39,713 bases of DNA, taken from Xanthomonas arboricola (lineage in GTDB: Bacteria; Pseudomonadota; Gammaproteobacteria; Xanthomonadales; Xanthomonadaceae). This document shows, piece by piece, positions 16,502 to 25,190 of the stretch (positions are counted from its first letter, which is position 1; each line of letters opens with the position of its first letter). Location of the stretch: the NCBI RefSeq assembly GCF_003353015.1, contig NZ_QREM01000008.1:145649-185361 (forward strand), written 5' to 3'. Below the pieces are notes generated by a model, which ran no database searches, had not been told where the DNA came from, and worked only from the letters and a program-made list of their open reading frames with translations. A program made the position numbers and the translations under genes.

Positions 16502-17551
16502 TCAATCCTCACCGCTGCCCACGGCAACGCCCGCGCACACGCGCGCTGCCAACGCCACACCGCTTTGCCAGGCCCCTTCGACCTTGCCGCCGGCCAGCCA
16601 GTCGCCGCAGATGCCGATGCCCAACCGTGCCTCCCAGGCACAGCCGACCTGCAGCGCAGGCTCGGTACTGGCCGCCGTCCAGCGATACGCAGTGCAGGAG
16701 TGCGGCAATGGCAGGCCAAGCGCGGCCAGCGCCGGCAACAGGCTGGCGATCACCGCTTCCGGCGTGGCGTCGAGATGCGCCCGACTCCACTCGGCAGTGG
16801 CATGCAGCAGCCAGGTTTCCACGCCTGCCCTCCCCGGCTTGCTGGAGTTGCGTGCCACCCAGCGCACCGGGCCGGCGTTGACGAACAAGGCGTCGTAGCC
16901 GGGATCGACCGCCAAGTCGAAACGCAGCACCACCGCCCAGGCCGGCTGCATCCGTGCCTTGGCGGCAAGTGTCGCCAGCGTGGGGGCGAGGCCCGCCAGC
17001 AATGCAGCCGCACGCGGTGCCGGAACCGCCAGCAGCACGGTGTCGAAGGCGTGTGTCGTCGTGTCTTCCGCCAGCTGCAACTGCCATGTGTCGCCATTGC
17101 GTTGCAGTGACCGCACGCAGGCGCCCAACCGAACAGTGAGGTCGGCTGCAAGCGCACGCGCCGGTGCGGCCATGTCCGGCACCCCGACAAAGCGCGTCAA
17201 CCCGCTGTGCGACGCACGCAGGCCGGTGCCATCCCAACTGGCGAGGCGTGCAGGCCAGGCCGCCGCGATGCCGTGCGCGATCCATGCATCCACCACGGCG
17301 GCAAACGCCGGATCGCGCGCGGTGAAGTACTGCGCACCGTGATCGCACTGCCAGCCATCGCCGCCACAGCTGCGCATGCGCCCACCGGCCAAGTCGGCCT
17401 GCTCGAACAGCGTCACCGCCATCCCCGCCGCCTGCAGTCGTTGCGCGCAGGCAAGCCCGGCCAAGCCGGCACCGATCACCGCCACCATCTTCGATCGGGC
17501 AGGTTGCATCATCTTGTCAACTGCGGGCCGTCGCAACAGGCCGCCGGCCAT
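16502..17551 (-). CDS. NAD(P)/FAD-dependent oxidoreductase (amine-oxidase/renalase-like)
   Basis: 349 aa. N-terminal Rossmann FAD motif VIGAGLAGLACA (GAGLAG at 27-32), then GGRMRS and DHGAQYFTARDP, typical of the small renalase-like flavoproteins, and a C-terminal FAD-binding ICGDWLAGGKVEGAWQSG. The substrate is unknown. The ATG at 17551 directly follows the stop of the DsbA-family gene; internal ATGs at 17512 and 17488 would give a more usual N-terminus. The neighbouring photolyase also needs FAD, but a direct link is speculation. Confidence 0.86.
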   Translation of the reverse strand: MAGGLLRRPAVDKMMQPARSKMVAVIGAGLAGLACAQRLQAAGMAVTLFEQADLAGGRMRSCGGDGWQCDHGAQYFTARDPAFAAVVDAWIAHGIAAAWPARLASWDGTGLRASHSGLTRFVGVPDMAAPARALAADLTVRLGACVRSLQRNGDTWQLQLAEDTTTHAFDTVLLAVPAPRAAALLAGLAPTLATLAAKARMQPAWAVVLRFDLAVDPGYDALFVNAGPVRWVARNSSKPGRAGVETWLLHATAEWSRAHLDATPEAVIASLLPALAALGLPLPHSCTAYRWTAASTEPALQVGCAWEARLGIGICGDWLAGGKVEGAWQSGVALAARVCAGVAVGSGED

Positions 17552-18235
17552 TCACACCGCGCAGCCGTCCGGCCCGCAGGCATCGGGACCACCGATTGGC
17601 GCCGACTCGGCCGCCAGCTGCAACAGCGCCTGCGCGAAACTCTCCGGCGGCTGCGCACCCTGGATCAGGCTGCGTCCGTCGATGACGAAACTGGGTACCG
17701 CGCGGATTCCGAGCGCAGCGGCTTGCGCCAGTTGCGCCTGGACGGCAACGACGCCTTCGTCGGAGTCCAGCAGTGCGTGCACGCTCGCCGCGTCCAGACC
17801 ACCGGCGGCTCCGGCGGCCACCAGCGTTTCGGTCGCGCCGACGTTGTGGCCTTCGGCAAAATGCGCATGGAACAGCGCTTCGATCACGGCCTCGACATCG
17901 CCCTCGCGGCTGGCCAGCCAGATCAGCCGATGTGCGCGCAGGGTGCTGACCTGCACCTGCCCGCGCCCGAAGTCGAGCGGCAGGCCATCGGCGCGCGCGG
18001 TGGCCTGGGTCTGTGCCAGCATCTGCTCCACGCGCGCGGCACCGCCGAATTTTTGCGCCAGCGCATCGCGCAATGGCGTCGGCTCCAGGCCGGCATCGGG
18101 ATCCAGCTCAAACGCGTGGTAGTGGATGTCCAGTACCGGTGCCTGCGCACCGAGCGCGGCCACCGCCTGCTCGAAACGGCGCTTACCGATCCAGCACCAG
18201 GGACAGACCACGTCAGACCAGATATCGATGCGCAT
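17552..18235 (-). CDS. DsbA-family oxidoreductase (FrnE-like)
   Basis: 227 aa without a signal peptide, so probably cytoplasmic. Thioredoxin fold with a CPWC active site at 11-14, the helical insertion typical of FrnE/HCCA-isomerase relatives, a cis-Pro loop AVPSFVIDG and a Cys-containing tail (CGPDGC). Expected to be a thiol-disulfide oxidoreductase. The start at ATG 18235 has no Shine-Dalgarno: the C-rich arm of an intercistronic repeat ends three bases before it. The next gene begins right after its stop. Confidence 0.9.
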   Translation of the reverse strand: MRIDIWSDVVCPWCWIGKRRFEQAVAALGAQAPVLDIHYHAFELDPDAGLEPTPLRDALAQKFGGAARVEQMLAQTQATARADGLPLDFGRGQVQVSTLRAHRLIWLASREGDVEAVIEALFHAHFAEGHNVGATETLVAAGAAGGLDAASVHALLDSDEGVVAVQAQLAQAAALGIRAVPSFVIDGRSLIQGAQPPESFAQALLQLAAESAPIGGPDACGPDGCAV

Positions 18236-18238
18236 GGG

Positions 18239-18383
18239 CGGGGATTGGGGATTCGTCATCGGGGATTCGCAGAGCATAAACCCAATACCAAGGCAGGGAT
18301 TGGCCAGTCGCAGCGCAAGCATCCCAGGTCCGACGCATCGCTTCAGCTTTTACCAATCCCGAATGCCCAATCCCGACTCCCGG
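18239..18383 (-). repeat. Intercistronic heptamer-based hairpin element, CYTH/dsbA gap
   Basis: On the minus strand it starts 1-2 nt after the CYTH stop with a GGGA-rich arm (18383-18352: units GGGAGTC, GGGATTG, GGCATTC, GGGATTG). A variable apical part of about 80 nt follows, then the complementary arm with AATCCC repeats (18271-18239). It occupies the entire gap and stops 3 nt before the dsbA-family ATG. The arms should pair in the transcript. Confidence 0.8.
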
Positions 18384-18384
18384 A

Positions 18385-18882
18385 TCACACTGCCCCGCTC
18401 CAGGTCCTGAACGGGTGCGAGGCCAGCGCCAGGTTGTAGTAGCGCACGTCGTCGGTGACTTCCGCGCCGATCCACGCAGGCCTGGCGAAGGCCTGGTCGG
18501 CATGTTCCAGTTCGATCTCGGCCACCACCAGCCCGGCATTGTCGCCGAGGAATTCGTCCACTTCCCACACGTGGCCCTGGTACTGGACCAGATGCCGGCG
18601 CTTGTCGATCAAACCGCCGACGCACAGCGCCAGCAGCGCGCGCGCCTCGACCACCGGAATCGGATACTCGAACTCCTGCCGCGTGTGCCCCACCTCGCGC
18701 GATTTCAGATTGAGGAACGCGCTCTCGCCCTGGAGACGCACCCGCACCGAGGCGTTCTGCGCACCGCTGCGCAACGCCGCCTGGTCATTGATATAGCCCT
18801 GCGCCATCGGGATCACCGCATGCGCGGCAGCGCGCCAGCCATCGCCGGTCACCAGGAATTTGCGTTCGATTTCGATGGGCAT
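18385..18882 (-). CDS. CYTH-domain protein (class IV adenylate cyclase/inorganic triphosphatase-like)
   Basis: 165 aa. The ExExK signature EIERK sits at residues 4-8, and alternating charged strands line the triphosphate tunnel (VRVRLQGESAFLNLKSREV, EFEYPIP, EVDEFLGD, AEIELE). Bacterial single-domain CYTH proteins of this length are generally inorganic triphosphatases, so tripolyphosphate hydrolysis is likelier than cAMP synthesis. The ATG at 18882 lacks a Shine-Dalgarno and is preceded by the C-rich arm of a repeat element. It lies downstream of rlmD on the same strand. Confidence 0.9.
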   Translation of the reverse strand: MPIEIERKFLVTGDGWRAAAHAVIPMAQGYINDQAALRSGAQNASVRVRLQGESAFLNLKSREVGHTRQEFEYPIPVVEARALLALCVGGLIDKRRHLVQYQGHVWEVDEFLGDNAGLVVAEIELEHADQAFARPAWIGAEVTDDVRYYNLALASHPFRTWSGAV

Positions 18883-18889
18883 GGATTTT

Positions 18890-18988
18890 GGGGGATTGGA
18901 GATTCGGGATTGGGGATTGGCCACAGCAGCGAACTGGCGGGCGTCGGGAATCCGCTCCTGCGAATCCCCAATGCCCAATCCCCAATCA
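18890..18988 (-). repeat. Intercistronic heptamer-based hairpin element, rlmD/CYTH gap
   Basis: On the minus strand it starts at the rlmD stop codon itself (TGATTGGGGATTGGG). The arm 18988-18960 has the units GGGGATT, GGGCATT, GGGGATT. An apical segment of about 40 nt is followed by the complementary arm of AATCCCC and AATCTCC units ending at 18890, eight nt before the CYTH ATG. It fills the whole gap between the genes. Confidence 0.82.
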
Positions 18989-20320
18989 CCGCCGTTCAAA
19001 CACCGCAATGCTCTCCACATGCGCGGTATGCGGGAACATGTCCATCGCCCCGGCGGCCTTGAGCGTAAAACCCTGCTCGTTGACCAGGTAGCCGGCGTCG
19101 CGCGCCAGCGAGCCGGGGTGACAGCTCACATAGACGATGCGCTCGAATTTCTTCAGCGGCAACTGCTGCAGCACTTCCAGCGCACCCGAGCGCGGCGGGT
19201 CCAGCAGCAGCTTGTCGAAGCCCTGCCGCATCCACGCAGCATTGCGCTGGTCCTGGGTCAGGTCGGCTGCATGGAACTGCGCATTGGCCAGCCCATTGCG
19301 CTGCGCATTCTCGCGTGCGCGCGCCACCAGCCCGGCATCGCCCTCCACACCGACCACCTCGCGCACGCCGCGCGCCAGCGGCAGGGTGAAATTGCCCAGC
19401 CCGCAGAACAGGTCCAGCACGCGGTCCTCGGGCCCGGCGTCGAGCAGCGCCAGCGCGTGGGCGATCATCTTCTGGTTGAGCGAGGCGTTGACCTGGATGA
19501 AATCCAACGGCCGGAACGCCAGCTCCACATCCCACTGCGGCAGGCGGAACGACAGCGGCACCTGCTGCGGCCACAGCGCATGCACGCTATCCACGCCGCC
19601 CGGCTGCAGGAAGATCGCAAAACCCTGCGCCTGCGCGAACGCGGTCAGCGCCTGCAGGTCGCGTTCGCTGAGCGGCTGCATGTGGCGGATGGTCAAGGCC
19701 ACCGCCTCGTCGCCGGCAATGAATTCGATCTGCGGGATATCGCGCTTGCCGTCCAGGCCTTCGACCAGCGCCGCCAGCTGCGGGATCTTCTCGCCGATCT
19801 GCGGGATCACCGTATAACAGACCGACAGATCGGCCACGAAGCGCGGATCCAGCTCGCGAAACCCCACCAGGGTCTTGTCCTTCTTCTCGACGCGACGGAC
19901 CGAAAAGCGGCCCTTGCGCCGGTAGCCCCAGTTATCGCCGACCAGGGCCGGCAACACCGCCTGCGGGCTGACGTGGCCGATGCGCTCCAGGTTGTCCATC
20001 AACACGCGCTGCTTGGCCACGATCTGCTGCGACTCGTCCAGGTGCTGCAGCACGCAGCCGGCGCAGACGCCGAAATGCGGGCAGCGCGGGGTCACCCGCT
20101 GCGGCGATGCCTCCAGCACCTCGACCGTCCTGGCCTCGTCGAAATGCCGGCTGCGCGCGGTAGGTTCGGCGCGCACCAGCTCACCCGGCAAGGCGCCACT
20201 GATGAAGGTGACTTTGCCGCCCTCGCCGTCGCGGCGGGCCACGCCGCGCCCGTCGTGGCTGAGGTCGGTGATTGCGGTCTGGAACGGCGTACGGTCGAAG
20301 CGGTTTCGGGTTCTGGCCAC
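18986..20320 (-). CDS. rlmD: 23S rRNA (uracil-1939-C5)-methyltransferase RlmD
   Basis: 444 aa from the GTG at 20320. N-terminal TRAM domain (about 10-70), Fe-S cluster cysteines Cys80, Cys86, Cys89 (CPHFGVCAGC) plus a later Cys in DLSVCYTV, a SAM-binding LDLFCGLGNFTLPLA motif, DPPRSG, and the catalytic cysteine in VYVSCHPGSLARD. Makes m5U in 23S rRNA. No clear Shine-Dalgarno; an extended -10 element 33 bp upstream supports this start, since an upstream extension of the frame would lie before the predicted transcription start. Confidence 0.94.
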   Translation of the reverse strand: MARTRNRFDRTPFQTAITDLSHDGRGVARRDGEGGKVTFISGALPGELVRAEPTARSRHFDEARTVEVLEASPQRVTPRCPHFGVCAGCVLQHLDESQQIVAKQRVLMDNLERIGHVSPQAVLPALVGDNWGYRRKGRFSVRRVEKKDKTLVGFRELDPRFVADLSVCYTVIPQIGEKIPQLAALVEGLDGKRDIPQIEFIAGDEAVALTIRHMQPLSERDLQALTAFAQAQGFAIFLQPGGVDSVHALWPQQVPLSFRLPQWDVELAFRPLDFIQVNASLNQKMIAHALALLDAGPEDRVLDLFCGLGNFTLPLARGVREVVGVEGDAGLVARARENAQRNGLANAQFHAADLTQDQRNAAWMRQGFDKLLLDPPRSGALEVLQQLPLKKFERIVYVSCHPGSLARDAGYLVNEQGFTLKAAGAMDMFPHTAHVESIAVFERR

Positions 20321-20352
20321 GTGGCGACGAGCTGCGGGCAAAAAGGGTGCGT

Positions 20353-20361
20353 ATTGTCGCA
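20353..20361 (-). promoter_or_regulatory. Extended -10 element upstream of rlmD
   Basis: TGCGACAAT on the minus strand, an extended -10 (TGC then GACAAT), inside a 15-mer identical to that upstream of nagZ. The hexamer ends 33 bp before the rlmD GTG. No good -35 is present at 17 bp. Confidence 0.45.
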
Positions 20362-20477
20362 GATGCGATCGATCGCGGCCGCTTCGCGCCGTAGAACAAT
20401 TGTCGCGCCCCTCAAACACAGGCACACTGCCGCTGCACGCGGCTGCGAGGACGCGGCATCGCTGACAAGGAGGCAGC

Positions 20478-21200
20478 ATGAACATGGCGACACGCCACGA
20501 ACCCCGACCCCGACTCTTGCTGGTAGAGGACGACCCGATCAGCCGTGGCTTCCTGCAGGCGGTGCTGGACGGTCTTCCCGCCCATGTCGATTGCGCAGAC
20601 TCCCTGTCTTCGGCACTGGACCGCGCGCGCGATCGTCGCCACGACCTGTGGCTGATCGACGTCAATCTGCCCGATGGCACCGGCAGCGGCCTGTTGCGTG
20701 CCCTGCGCCTGCTGCACCCGGACGTGCCTGCGCTGGCGCACACCGCCGACACCCATCTGGCGATGCAACGCAGCCTGCAGTCCGATGGCTTCCTGGAAAT
20801 GCTGGTCAAGCCGCTGACCTCCGAGCGCCTGTTGCAGGCGGTGCGCCGCGGGCTGGCGCGCGGCCGCTACAGCGTGGCCCCGGTGGGTGTGGTCGACATC
20901 GCTGCCAGCGATTGGGACGAAGCGGCCGCGCTCAGCGCGCTCAACGGCCAGCAACACCATCTCAACGCGCTGCGCGAGTTGTTCCTGGCCGAGTTGCCGG
21001 GCACCCGCGATGCGGTAAATTCGGCCCTGAAGGTCAGTGACGATCAGGCGCTGCGCAGCCATCTGCATCGGCTGCAGGCCAGCTGCGGATTTGTCGGCGC
21101 CGCACGGCTTGCCGGCGCGGTGCGCCTGCTGCGCGGCGACCCGCATTCCAGCACGGCGCAGACGCAGTTCCACGCGGCCGTGGCTGCGCTGCTGCACTGA
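20478..21200 (+). CDS. Response regulator with C-terminal Hpt domain (REC-Hpt)
   Basis: 240 aa, with a strong Shine-Dalgarno (AAGGAGG) 6-7 nt before the ATG. The receiver domain (about 12-125) has the acidic pair Asp18/Asp19, phospho-acceptor Asp61, Thr89 and Lys111-Pro112. After a short linker, residues 150-238 form an Hpt-like helical bundle with the likely phosphorylated His197 in HRLQASCGF. The canonical HxLKGS is altered, with Gln-Ala replacing Lys-Gly. It has no DNA-binding or enzymatic output and no neighbouring kinase, so it is probably an intermediate or sink in a multistep phosphorelay with a hybrid kinase elsewhere. Confidence 0.87.
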   Translation: MNMATRHEPRPRLLLVEDDPISRGFLQAVLDGLPAHVDCADSLSSALDRARDRRHDLWLIDVNLPDGTGSGLLRALRLLHPDVPALAHTADTHLAMQRSLQSDGFLEMLVKPLTSERLLQAVRRGLARGRYSVAPVGVVDIAASDWDEAAALSALNGQQHHLNALRELFLAELPGTRDAVNSALKVSDDQALRSHLHRLQASCGFVGAARLAGAVRLLRGDPHSSTAQTQFHAAVAALLH

Positions 21201-21346
21201 AGGATTGCACCGCGGCCGCTGGACTCGACGCAGCGGCGGCGACCGGAATGGGCGGCATCGCGCACCACGCATGCACGGCGGGCCTGCATGCCGTCCGACG
21301 CATTTCGATCATTGCTCGCGCGACTGGTTGACCGGCCTTGCGGCCC

Positions 21347-22069
21347 TCAACGCCGCCGCGCCAGATCCTCGAGCATTTCCCAGGATTTCAGTCCGCGTCC
21401 GCTCAGATGATGCAGCAGCACGCCGCGCATGCTGCGACGCAGACCCGGCATGTCGTCGGCTGCGGGCATGACGTCCTGGCCCAAGGCCAGCAGCGCCGCG
21501 CCGGTCACGGTGTCGCGCCGATCCTGCGCCATCGCCTCGCTCAATACGCGCAAGGCGCCTTCCTGCGGATCGAGCCGGTAGCGCGCCGCCGGGTCGATCG
21601 CCTGACCGTCGCGGTCGTGCTGCAGATCGAACGCAACGCCCAGGCCATCGAGCACATCGCGCTCGAACTGGCGCAGCCCCCAGGCCAGCGGCAGGCCGGA
21701 TGCCAGGTGCGCACGCGCCTGCGCATAGCAATCGAACAACTCCGGCACCGGGTCGTTACGCGGCGCCAGGCGCAGCAACAATTCACTGATATAGAAACCG
21801 GCCAGCATCGATTCGCCCGCCAGGCGGGGCGCAGTATCCAGCGCCTCGGCCTGACGCAGCTGCGCCAGTTCGCCGCGCTGCACCGCGGTGAACTGGATCA
21901 ATTGCAGTGGCTGCAGCGCCCCCCGCAAGGCCTGCTTGCGTGGCCCGTGCACCCCGCGCGCCAACAGCCCGACCCGCCCATGCTGCTCGCTCAGCACTTC
22001 CACCAGCAGGCTGGTCTCGCGCCAGGCGCGCACATGCAGGACAAAGCCGCGCTCGTGTTCGATCAACAT
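21347..22069 (-). CDS. recO: DNA repair protein RecO
   Basis: 240 aa. N-terminal OB fold ([35 protein letters not shown]) followed by the helical RecO_C domain. RecO helps load RecA onto SSB-coated DNA in the RecFOR pathway. The start at 22069 begins like other RecO proteins. It is the last gene of the rnc-era-recO block but is separated from era by an unusual 245-bp gap. It converges with the REC-Hpt gene across 146 bp in which no clear terminator was found. Confidence 0.94.
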   Translation of the reverse strand: MLIEHERGFVLHVRAWRETSLLVEVLSEQHGRVGLLARGVHGPRKQALRGALQPLQLIQFTAVQRGELAQLRQAEALDTAPRLAGESMLAGFYISELLLRLAPRNDPVPELFDCYAQARAHLASGLPLAWGLRQFERDVLDGLGVAFDLQHDRDGQAIDPAARYRLDPQEGALRVLSEAMAQDRRDTVTGAALLALGQDVMPAADDMPGLRRSMRGVLLHHLSGRGLKSWEMLEDLARRR

Positions 22070-22298
22070 GCGCTGTCGTGCCGCAGGGGCCGAGATTGCA
22101 GGACAGACACTCCGATATCGGCAACGGCCGCGGTCAGCCTCTGCCGGCGGCGCCCCCGATCACAGCCGTTGCCGACAACCGCCGCAGCGGCCAGGCGCAA
22201 TCGGGACCATCGCGACATCGCTTGCATCGTAGCTCCACGCCAGTGACGGTCTGGGCGATCGCATCGACAGGCTGTCAGCACAGCGTCGGTGCCGCGCC

Positions 22299-22314
22299 GG
22301 CCCCGGCCGGGGCC
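22299..22314 (-). other. Perfect 16-bp GC palindrome right after the era stop
   Basis: GGCCCCGGCCGGGGCC immediately follows the era TGA. There is no T-run, so it is not a standard terminator. It might stabilise the era 3' end or pause polymerase ahead of the 245-bp era-recO gap. The rest of that gap has no convincing gene, apart from a low-complexity 72-codon frame overlapping recO. Confidence 0.5.
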
Positions 22315-23214
22315 TCACTCGTATCCGAACGCCTTCAACGCCGCTTCGTCATCCGACCAGCCTTCGCGCACGCGCACCCAGGTCTCCAGGAACACCTTGG
22401 CGCCGAACAGGCGCTCCATCTGCAGGCGCGCCTTGCCGCCGATGTCCTTCAGGCGGGTGCCGCCCTTGCCGATCACGATCGCCTTCTGGCCTTCGCGCTC
22501 GACCCAGATCACCGCGCCGATGCGCAGCAGCGCGCCGTCTTCGGCAAAGCGCTCGATCTCCACGGTGGTGGCGTACGGCAGTTCTTCGCCGAGCTGACGC
22601 ATCAACTGCTCGCGCACCAGCTCCCCGGCCAGGAAGCGCTGGCTGCGGTCGGTGATCTCGTCCTCGCCGAACATCGCGTCGGCTTCCGGCACCAGCTTGA
22701 GCAGGTCGCCGACCAGCGCCTCCAGGCCCTTGCGCTTGAGCGCCGACACCGGATGCACTGCAGCGAACGTGCGCCCCTCGCTGACCTGGGCCAGGAACGG
22801 GAACAGCGCGGTCTTGTCCTTGAGCCGGTCGACCTTGTTGACCACCAGCACCACCGGCACCCCGGCGTCGCTCAGGACCTTGAAGGCCAGGGTGTCTTCG
22901 TCGTCCCAACGGCCGGCTTCGATCACCAGCACCGCCGCGTCCACGCCCTCCAGCGAGCCGCGCGCGGCGCGGTTCATCACCCGGTTCATCGCGCGCTTCT
23001 GCTCGCGATGCAGTCCGGGCGTATCGACCAGCACCAGCTGCCCCGCGGGGAAGGTGGCAATGCCCAACAGCCGGTGACGCGTGGTCTGCGGCCGGTTGGA
23101 CACGATGCTGACCTTGGCACCGACCAGGGCATTGGTCAGGGTGGACTTGCCGACGTTGGGCCGGCCGATCACCGCAACGCTGCCGCTACGGTGGGGGGAA
23201 GAGGTTTCGCTCAC
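22315..23214 (-). CDS. era: GTPase Era
   Basis: 299 aa. P-loop GRPNVGKS (17-24), switch regions with DTPG, NKVD specificity motif, and a C-terminal KH domain ([16 protein letters not shown]). Era binds the 3' end of 16S rRNA and guides 30S maturation. The GTG start overlaps the rnc stop (GTGA), the usual coupling for these genes. Confidence 0.95.
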   Translation of the reverse strand: MSETSSPHRSGSVAVIGRPNVGKSTLTNALVGAKVSIVSNRPQTTRHRLLGIATFPAGQLVLVDTPGLHREQKRAMNRVMNRAARGSLEGVDAAVLVIEAGRWDDEDTLAFKVLSDAGVPVVLVVNKVDRLKDKTALFPFLAQVSEGRTFAAVHPVSALKRKGLEALVGDLLKLVPEADAMFGEDEITDRSQRFLAGELVREQLMRQLGEELPYATTVEIERFAEDGALLRIGAVIWVEREGQKAIVIGKGGTRLKDIGGKARLQMERLFGAKVFLETWVRVREGWSDDEAALKAFGYE

Positions 23215-23894
23215 GTGTTGGAATCCAGTTGTGCGATGACGAGGGTGGCCGCCTGTTGCTCGGCGAGGCGACGCGAGCTGCCCTGGCCTTCGGCGCGGGC
23301 GACGGGCTGTTCCAGGATGCAGGCGACATGGAACTGCTTGGCATGTTCGTCGCCGCTTTCGCTGATCAGCGCGTAAGTGGGCAGCGGCAGCTGCCGCGCC
23401 TGCAGCCATTCCTGCAGCCGGGTCTTGGGGTCCTTTTCCGCCTTGCCCACCGGCAGCGCGGCCAGCGAGGGTTCGAACCACGGCAGCACCACCGCACGGC
23501 AGCGCTCGAAGCCGCAGTCCAGATAGATCGCCGCCACGATCGCCTCGACCGCGTCGGCCAGGATCGAATCGCGGCGATGGCCGCCGGATTTCAGCTCGCC
23601 CGGGCCCAGCGTCAGCCGCTCGCCCAGGTTAAGCGCGCGGCCGATCACCGCCAGCGCCCCTTCGCGCACGAGTTCGGCGCGCGCGCGGGTCAATGCGCCT
23701 TCATCGGCCTTGGGCCAGCGCTGGTACAGCGCCTCGGCGATCAGCAGGTTGACGATGCCGTCGCCAAGGAATTCCAGTCGTTCGTTGTGCGGTGTTCCGG
23801 CGCTGCGATGCCGCAGCGCCTGGGCGAGCAACCCCGGATCGGCGAACGCATGCCCGATCGGATCGCCACGCTGGAAGGTTCTATTCGCCACCAC
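23211..23894 (-). CDS. rnc: Ribonuclease III
   Basis: 227 aa, normal length. Catalytic signature [10 protein letters not shown] at 37-46, a second acidic cluster in [13 protein letters not shown], and a C-terminal dsRNA-binding domain ([11 protein letters not shown] to the end). The position usually held by Ser in the LGDS motif is Gly46 here. The start is the GTG at 23894, overlapping the DUF4845 gene by 14 nt; a GTG one codon on is equally possible. Processes rRNA and structured mRNA. Confidence 0.95.
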   Translation of the reverse strand: MVANRTFQRGDPIGHAFADPGLLAQALRHRSAGTPHNERLEFLGDGIVNLLIAEALYQRWPKADEGALTRARAELVREGALAVIGRALNLGERLTLGPGELKSGGHRRDSILADAVEAIVAAIYLDCGFERCRAVVLPWFEPSLAALPVGKAEKDPKTRLQEWLQARQLPLPTYALISESGDEHAKQFHVACILEQPVARAEGQGSSRRLAEQQAATLVIAQLDSNT

Positions 23895-24258
23895 GTCCCG
23901 TCATGTCCTGTGACGTCTCGAACTTACCGACAATATCCAGGTTGCCGATCAATTCGCGGCGCACTTCATAATTGACCTTCATGCGCCAGCCACCGTCGGC
24001 GCGCTCGAACTTGACGTCTTCCTTCTTGACGTTTTCCGAATAGTTGATGTACAGCCGGCGAAAGAACAGATCCTGCAACTTGGACGGATCCATGTTGGCG
24101 CTATCGGGTTCCTTGGCCAGGCTCTTCATGGCCGTGCGCACGGAATAGTATTCCTGGTACATCGGAAACAGCTTCATCCCGATGTACAGGGCAAACCCCA
24201 CCACCGCCAGCACCACCACGAACGACGTCAACGTCATACCGCTTTGCTTGCGCTTCAT
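23881..24258 (-). CDS. DUF4845 small membrane protein
   Basis: 125 aa. A single N-terminal membrane helix (about 9-30, [27 protein letters not shown]) with a pilin-like look, then a soluble periplasmic domain ending in a Gly-rich tail. Conserved between lepB and rnc in many gamma- and beta-proteobacteria; the function is not established. It lies 28 bp after lepB and overlaps rnc, within the operon. Confidence 0.9.
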   Translation of the reverse strand: MKRKQSGMTLTSFVVVLAVVGFALYIGMKLFPMYQEYYSVRTAMKSLAKEPDSANMDPSKLQDLFFRRLYINYSENVKKEDVKFERADGGWRMKVNYEVRRELIGNLDIVGKFETSQDMTGRGGE

Positions 24259-24286
24259 TGTGCTTCCCCGGCACGCCGTGCGTGCA

Positions 24287-25087
24287 TTACTGGATTCCGG
24301 TCCCGATCCGCGACGGATCGAAACTCCCCTTGCAGAACCATCCTTCGCAATTGAGCCAGATCAGGAACGCCTTGCCGCGCAGGTTGGCCTCCGGCAGGAA
24401 GTGCGTCTGGGTCCAGAATCGGCTGTCTTCGCTGTTGTCGCGATTATCCCCCATCACGAAATAGCTGTCCGCCGGCACGGTCCAGTCGCCCTGCCCGGCC
24501 GGCATGTTGCGGTCGACCCACTCCAGCACGGTGTGCGTGCGGCCCGGCAAGTCCTCGACCAGCAAGGTGGTGCCGGTCATCTCGGCGCCCTTGCCCTTGC
24601 CGATGTATTCGCCCTTGATCGTGTAACGCATGGGTTTTTCGTTGATGTACAGCGTATCGCCGTGGAAGCCGATCTTGTCGCCCGGCAGGCCCACCACGCG
24701 CTTGATCCAGTTCTGGTCGGGCGCATGCGGCGGCTTGAACACCACCACGTCGCCGCGCTTGGGCTCGCCGGTGGGGATGAACTTGGTATTGGTGATCGGC
24801 AGACGGAACCCGTAGGCGAACTTGTTGACCAGGATGAAATCGCCGATCAGCAGATTGGGCATCATCGAACTGGACGGAATCTTGTACGGCTCGGCAACGA
24901 AGCTGCGCAGGATCAACACCACCGCCAGCACCGGGAAAAAGGCGCGCGAGTAATCGATGATCGCCGGCTCGCTGTCCAGCAGACCGGCGCGTGCGGCGCG
25001 GCGCTTGGCCAGGAACAGCTTGTCCAGCAGCCAGATGAAGCCGGTGCCCAGCGTCAGCACAACCAGGACGATTTCAAACCATTTCAT
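24287..25087 (-). CDS. lepB: Signal peptidase I
   Basis: 266 aa. Two N-terminal membrane segments (about 4-24 and 47-64) place the catalytic domain in the periplasm. Catalytic Ser74 lies in PSSSMMPNLL and the general-base Lys129 in IKRVVGLPGD; GDNRDNSEDSR is the conserved box E. It removes signal peptides from exported preproteins. Good Shine-Dalgarno (GAAGGA, 7 nt). Separated from lepA by a hairpin repeat element that fills the gap. Confidence 0.95.
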   Translation of the reverse strand: MKWFEIVLVVLTLGTGFIWLLDKLFLAKRRAARAGLLDSEPAIIDYSRAFFPVLAVVLILRSFVAEPYKIPSSSMMPNLLIGDFILVNKFAYGFRLPITNTKFIPTGEPKRGDVVVFKPPHAPDQNWIKRVVGLPGDKIGFHGDTLYINEKPMRYTIKGEYIGKGKGAEMTGTTLLVEDLPGRTHTVLEWVDRNMPAGQGDWTVPADSYFVMGDNRDNSEDSRFWTQTHFLPEANLRGKAFLIWLNCEGWFCKGSFDPSRIGTGIQ

Positions 25088-25096
25088 TGATGTTCC

Positions 25097-25190
25097 TTCG
25101 GAACGGGATTCGGGATTGGAGATTGGGGATTCGCAAAAACAGTAGGGCTGGCGTCGTTGCCAATCCCCAATCACGAATCCCAAATCCCGG
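25097..25190 (-). repeat. Intercistronic heptamer-based hairpin element, lepA/lepB gap
   Basis: On the minus strand the arm starts directly after the lepA TAA (CCGGGATTTGGGATTCGTGATTGGGG, given in two parts: 25190-25175 and 25174-25162). An apical segment of about 30 nt carries GGCAACGACG and TTTTTGCGA. The complementary arm of AATCCCC, AATCTCC, AATCCCG and AATCCCG units ends at 25097, just before the lepB Shine-Dalgarno. The two arms should form a long hairpin in the lepA-lepB transcript. Confidence 0.85.

Noticed and set aside
18860-21040. 726-codon + strand frame opposite rlmD and running into the REC-Hpt gene
   Set aside because: It is a shadow of rlmD; its other end overlaps the REC-Hpt gene out of frame.
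22063-22281. 72-codon minus-strand frame between era and recO
   Set aside because: It lacks a Shine-Dalgarno and has shadow-like Arg/Ala composition; kept only as part of the era-recO gap observation.
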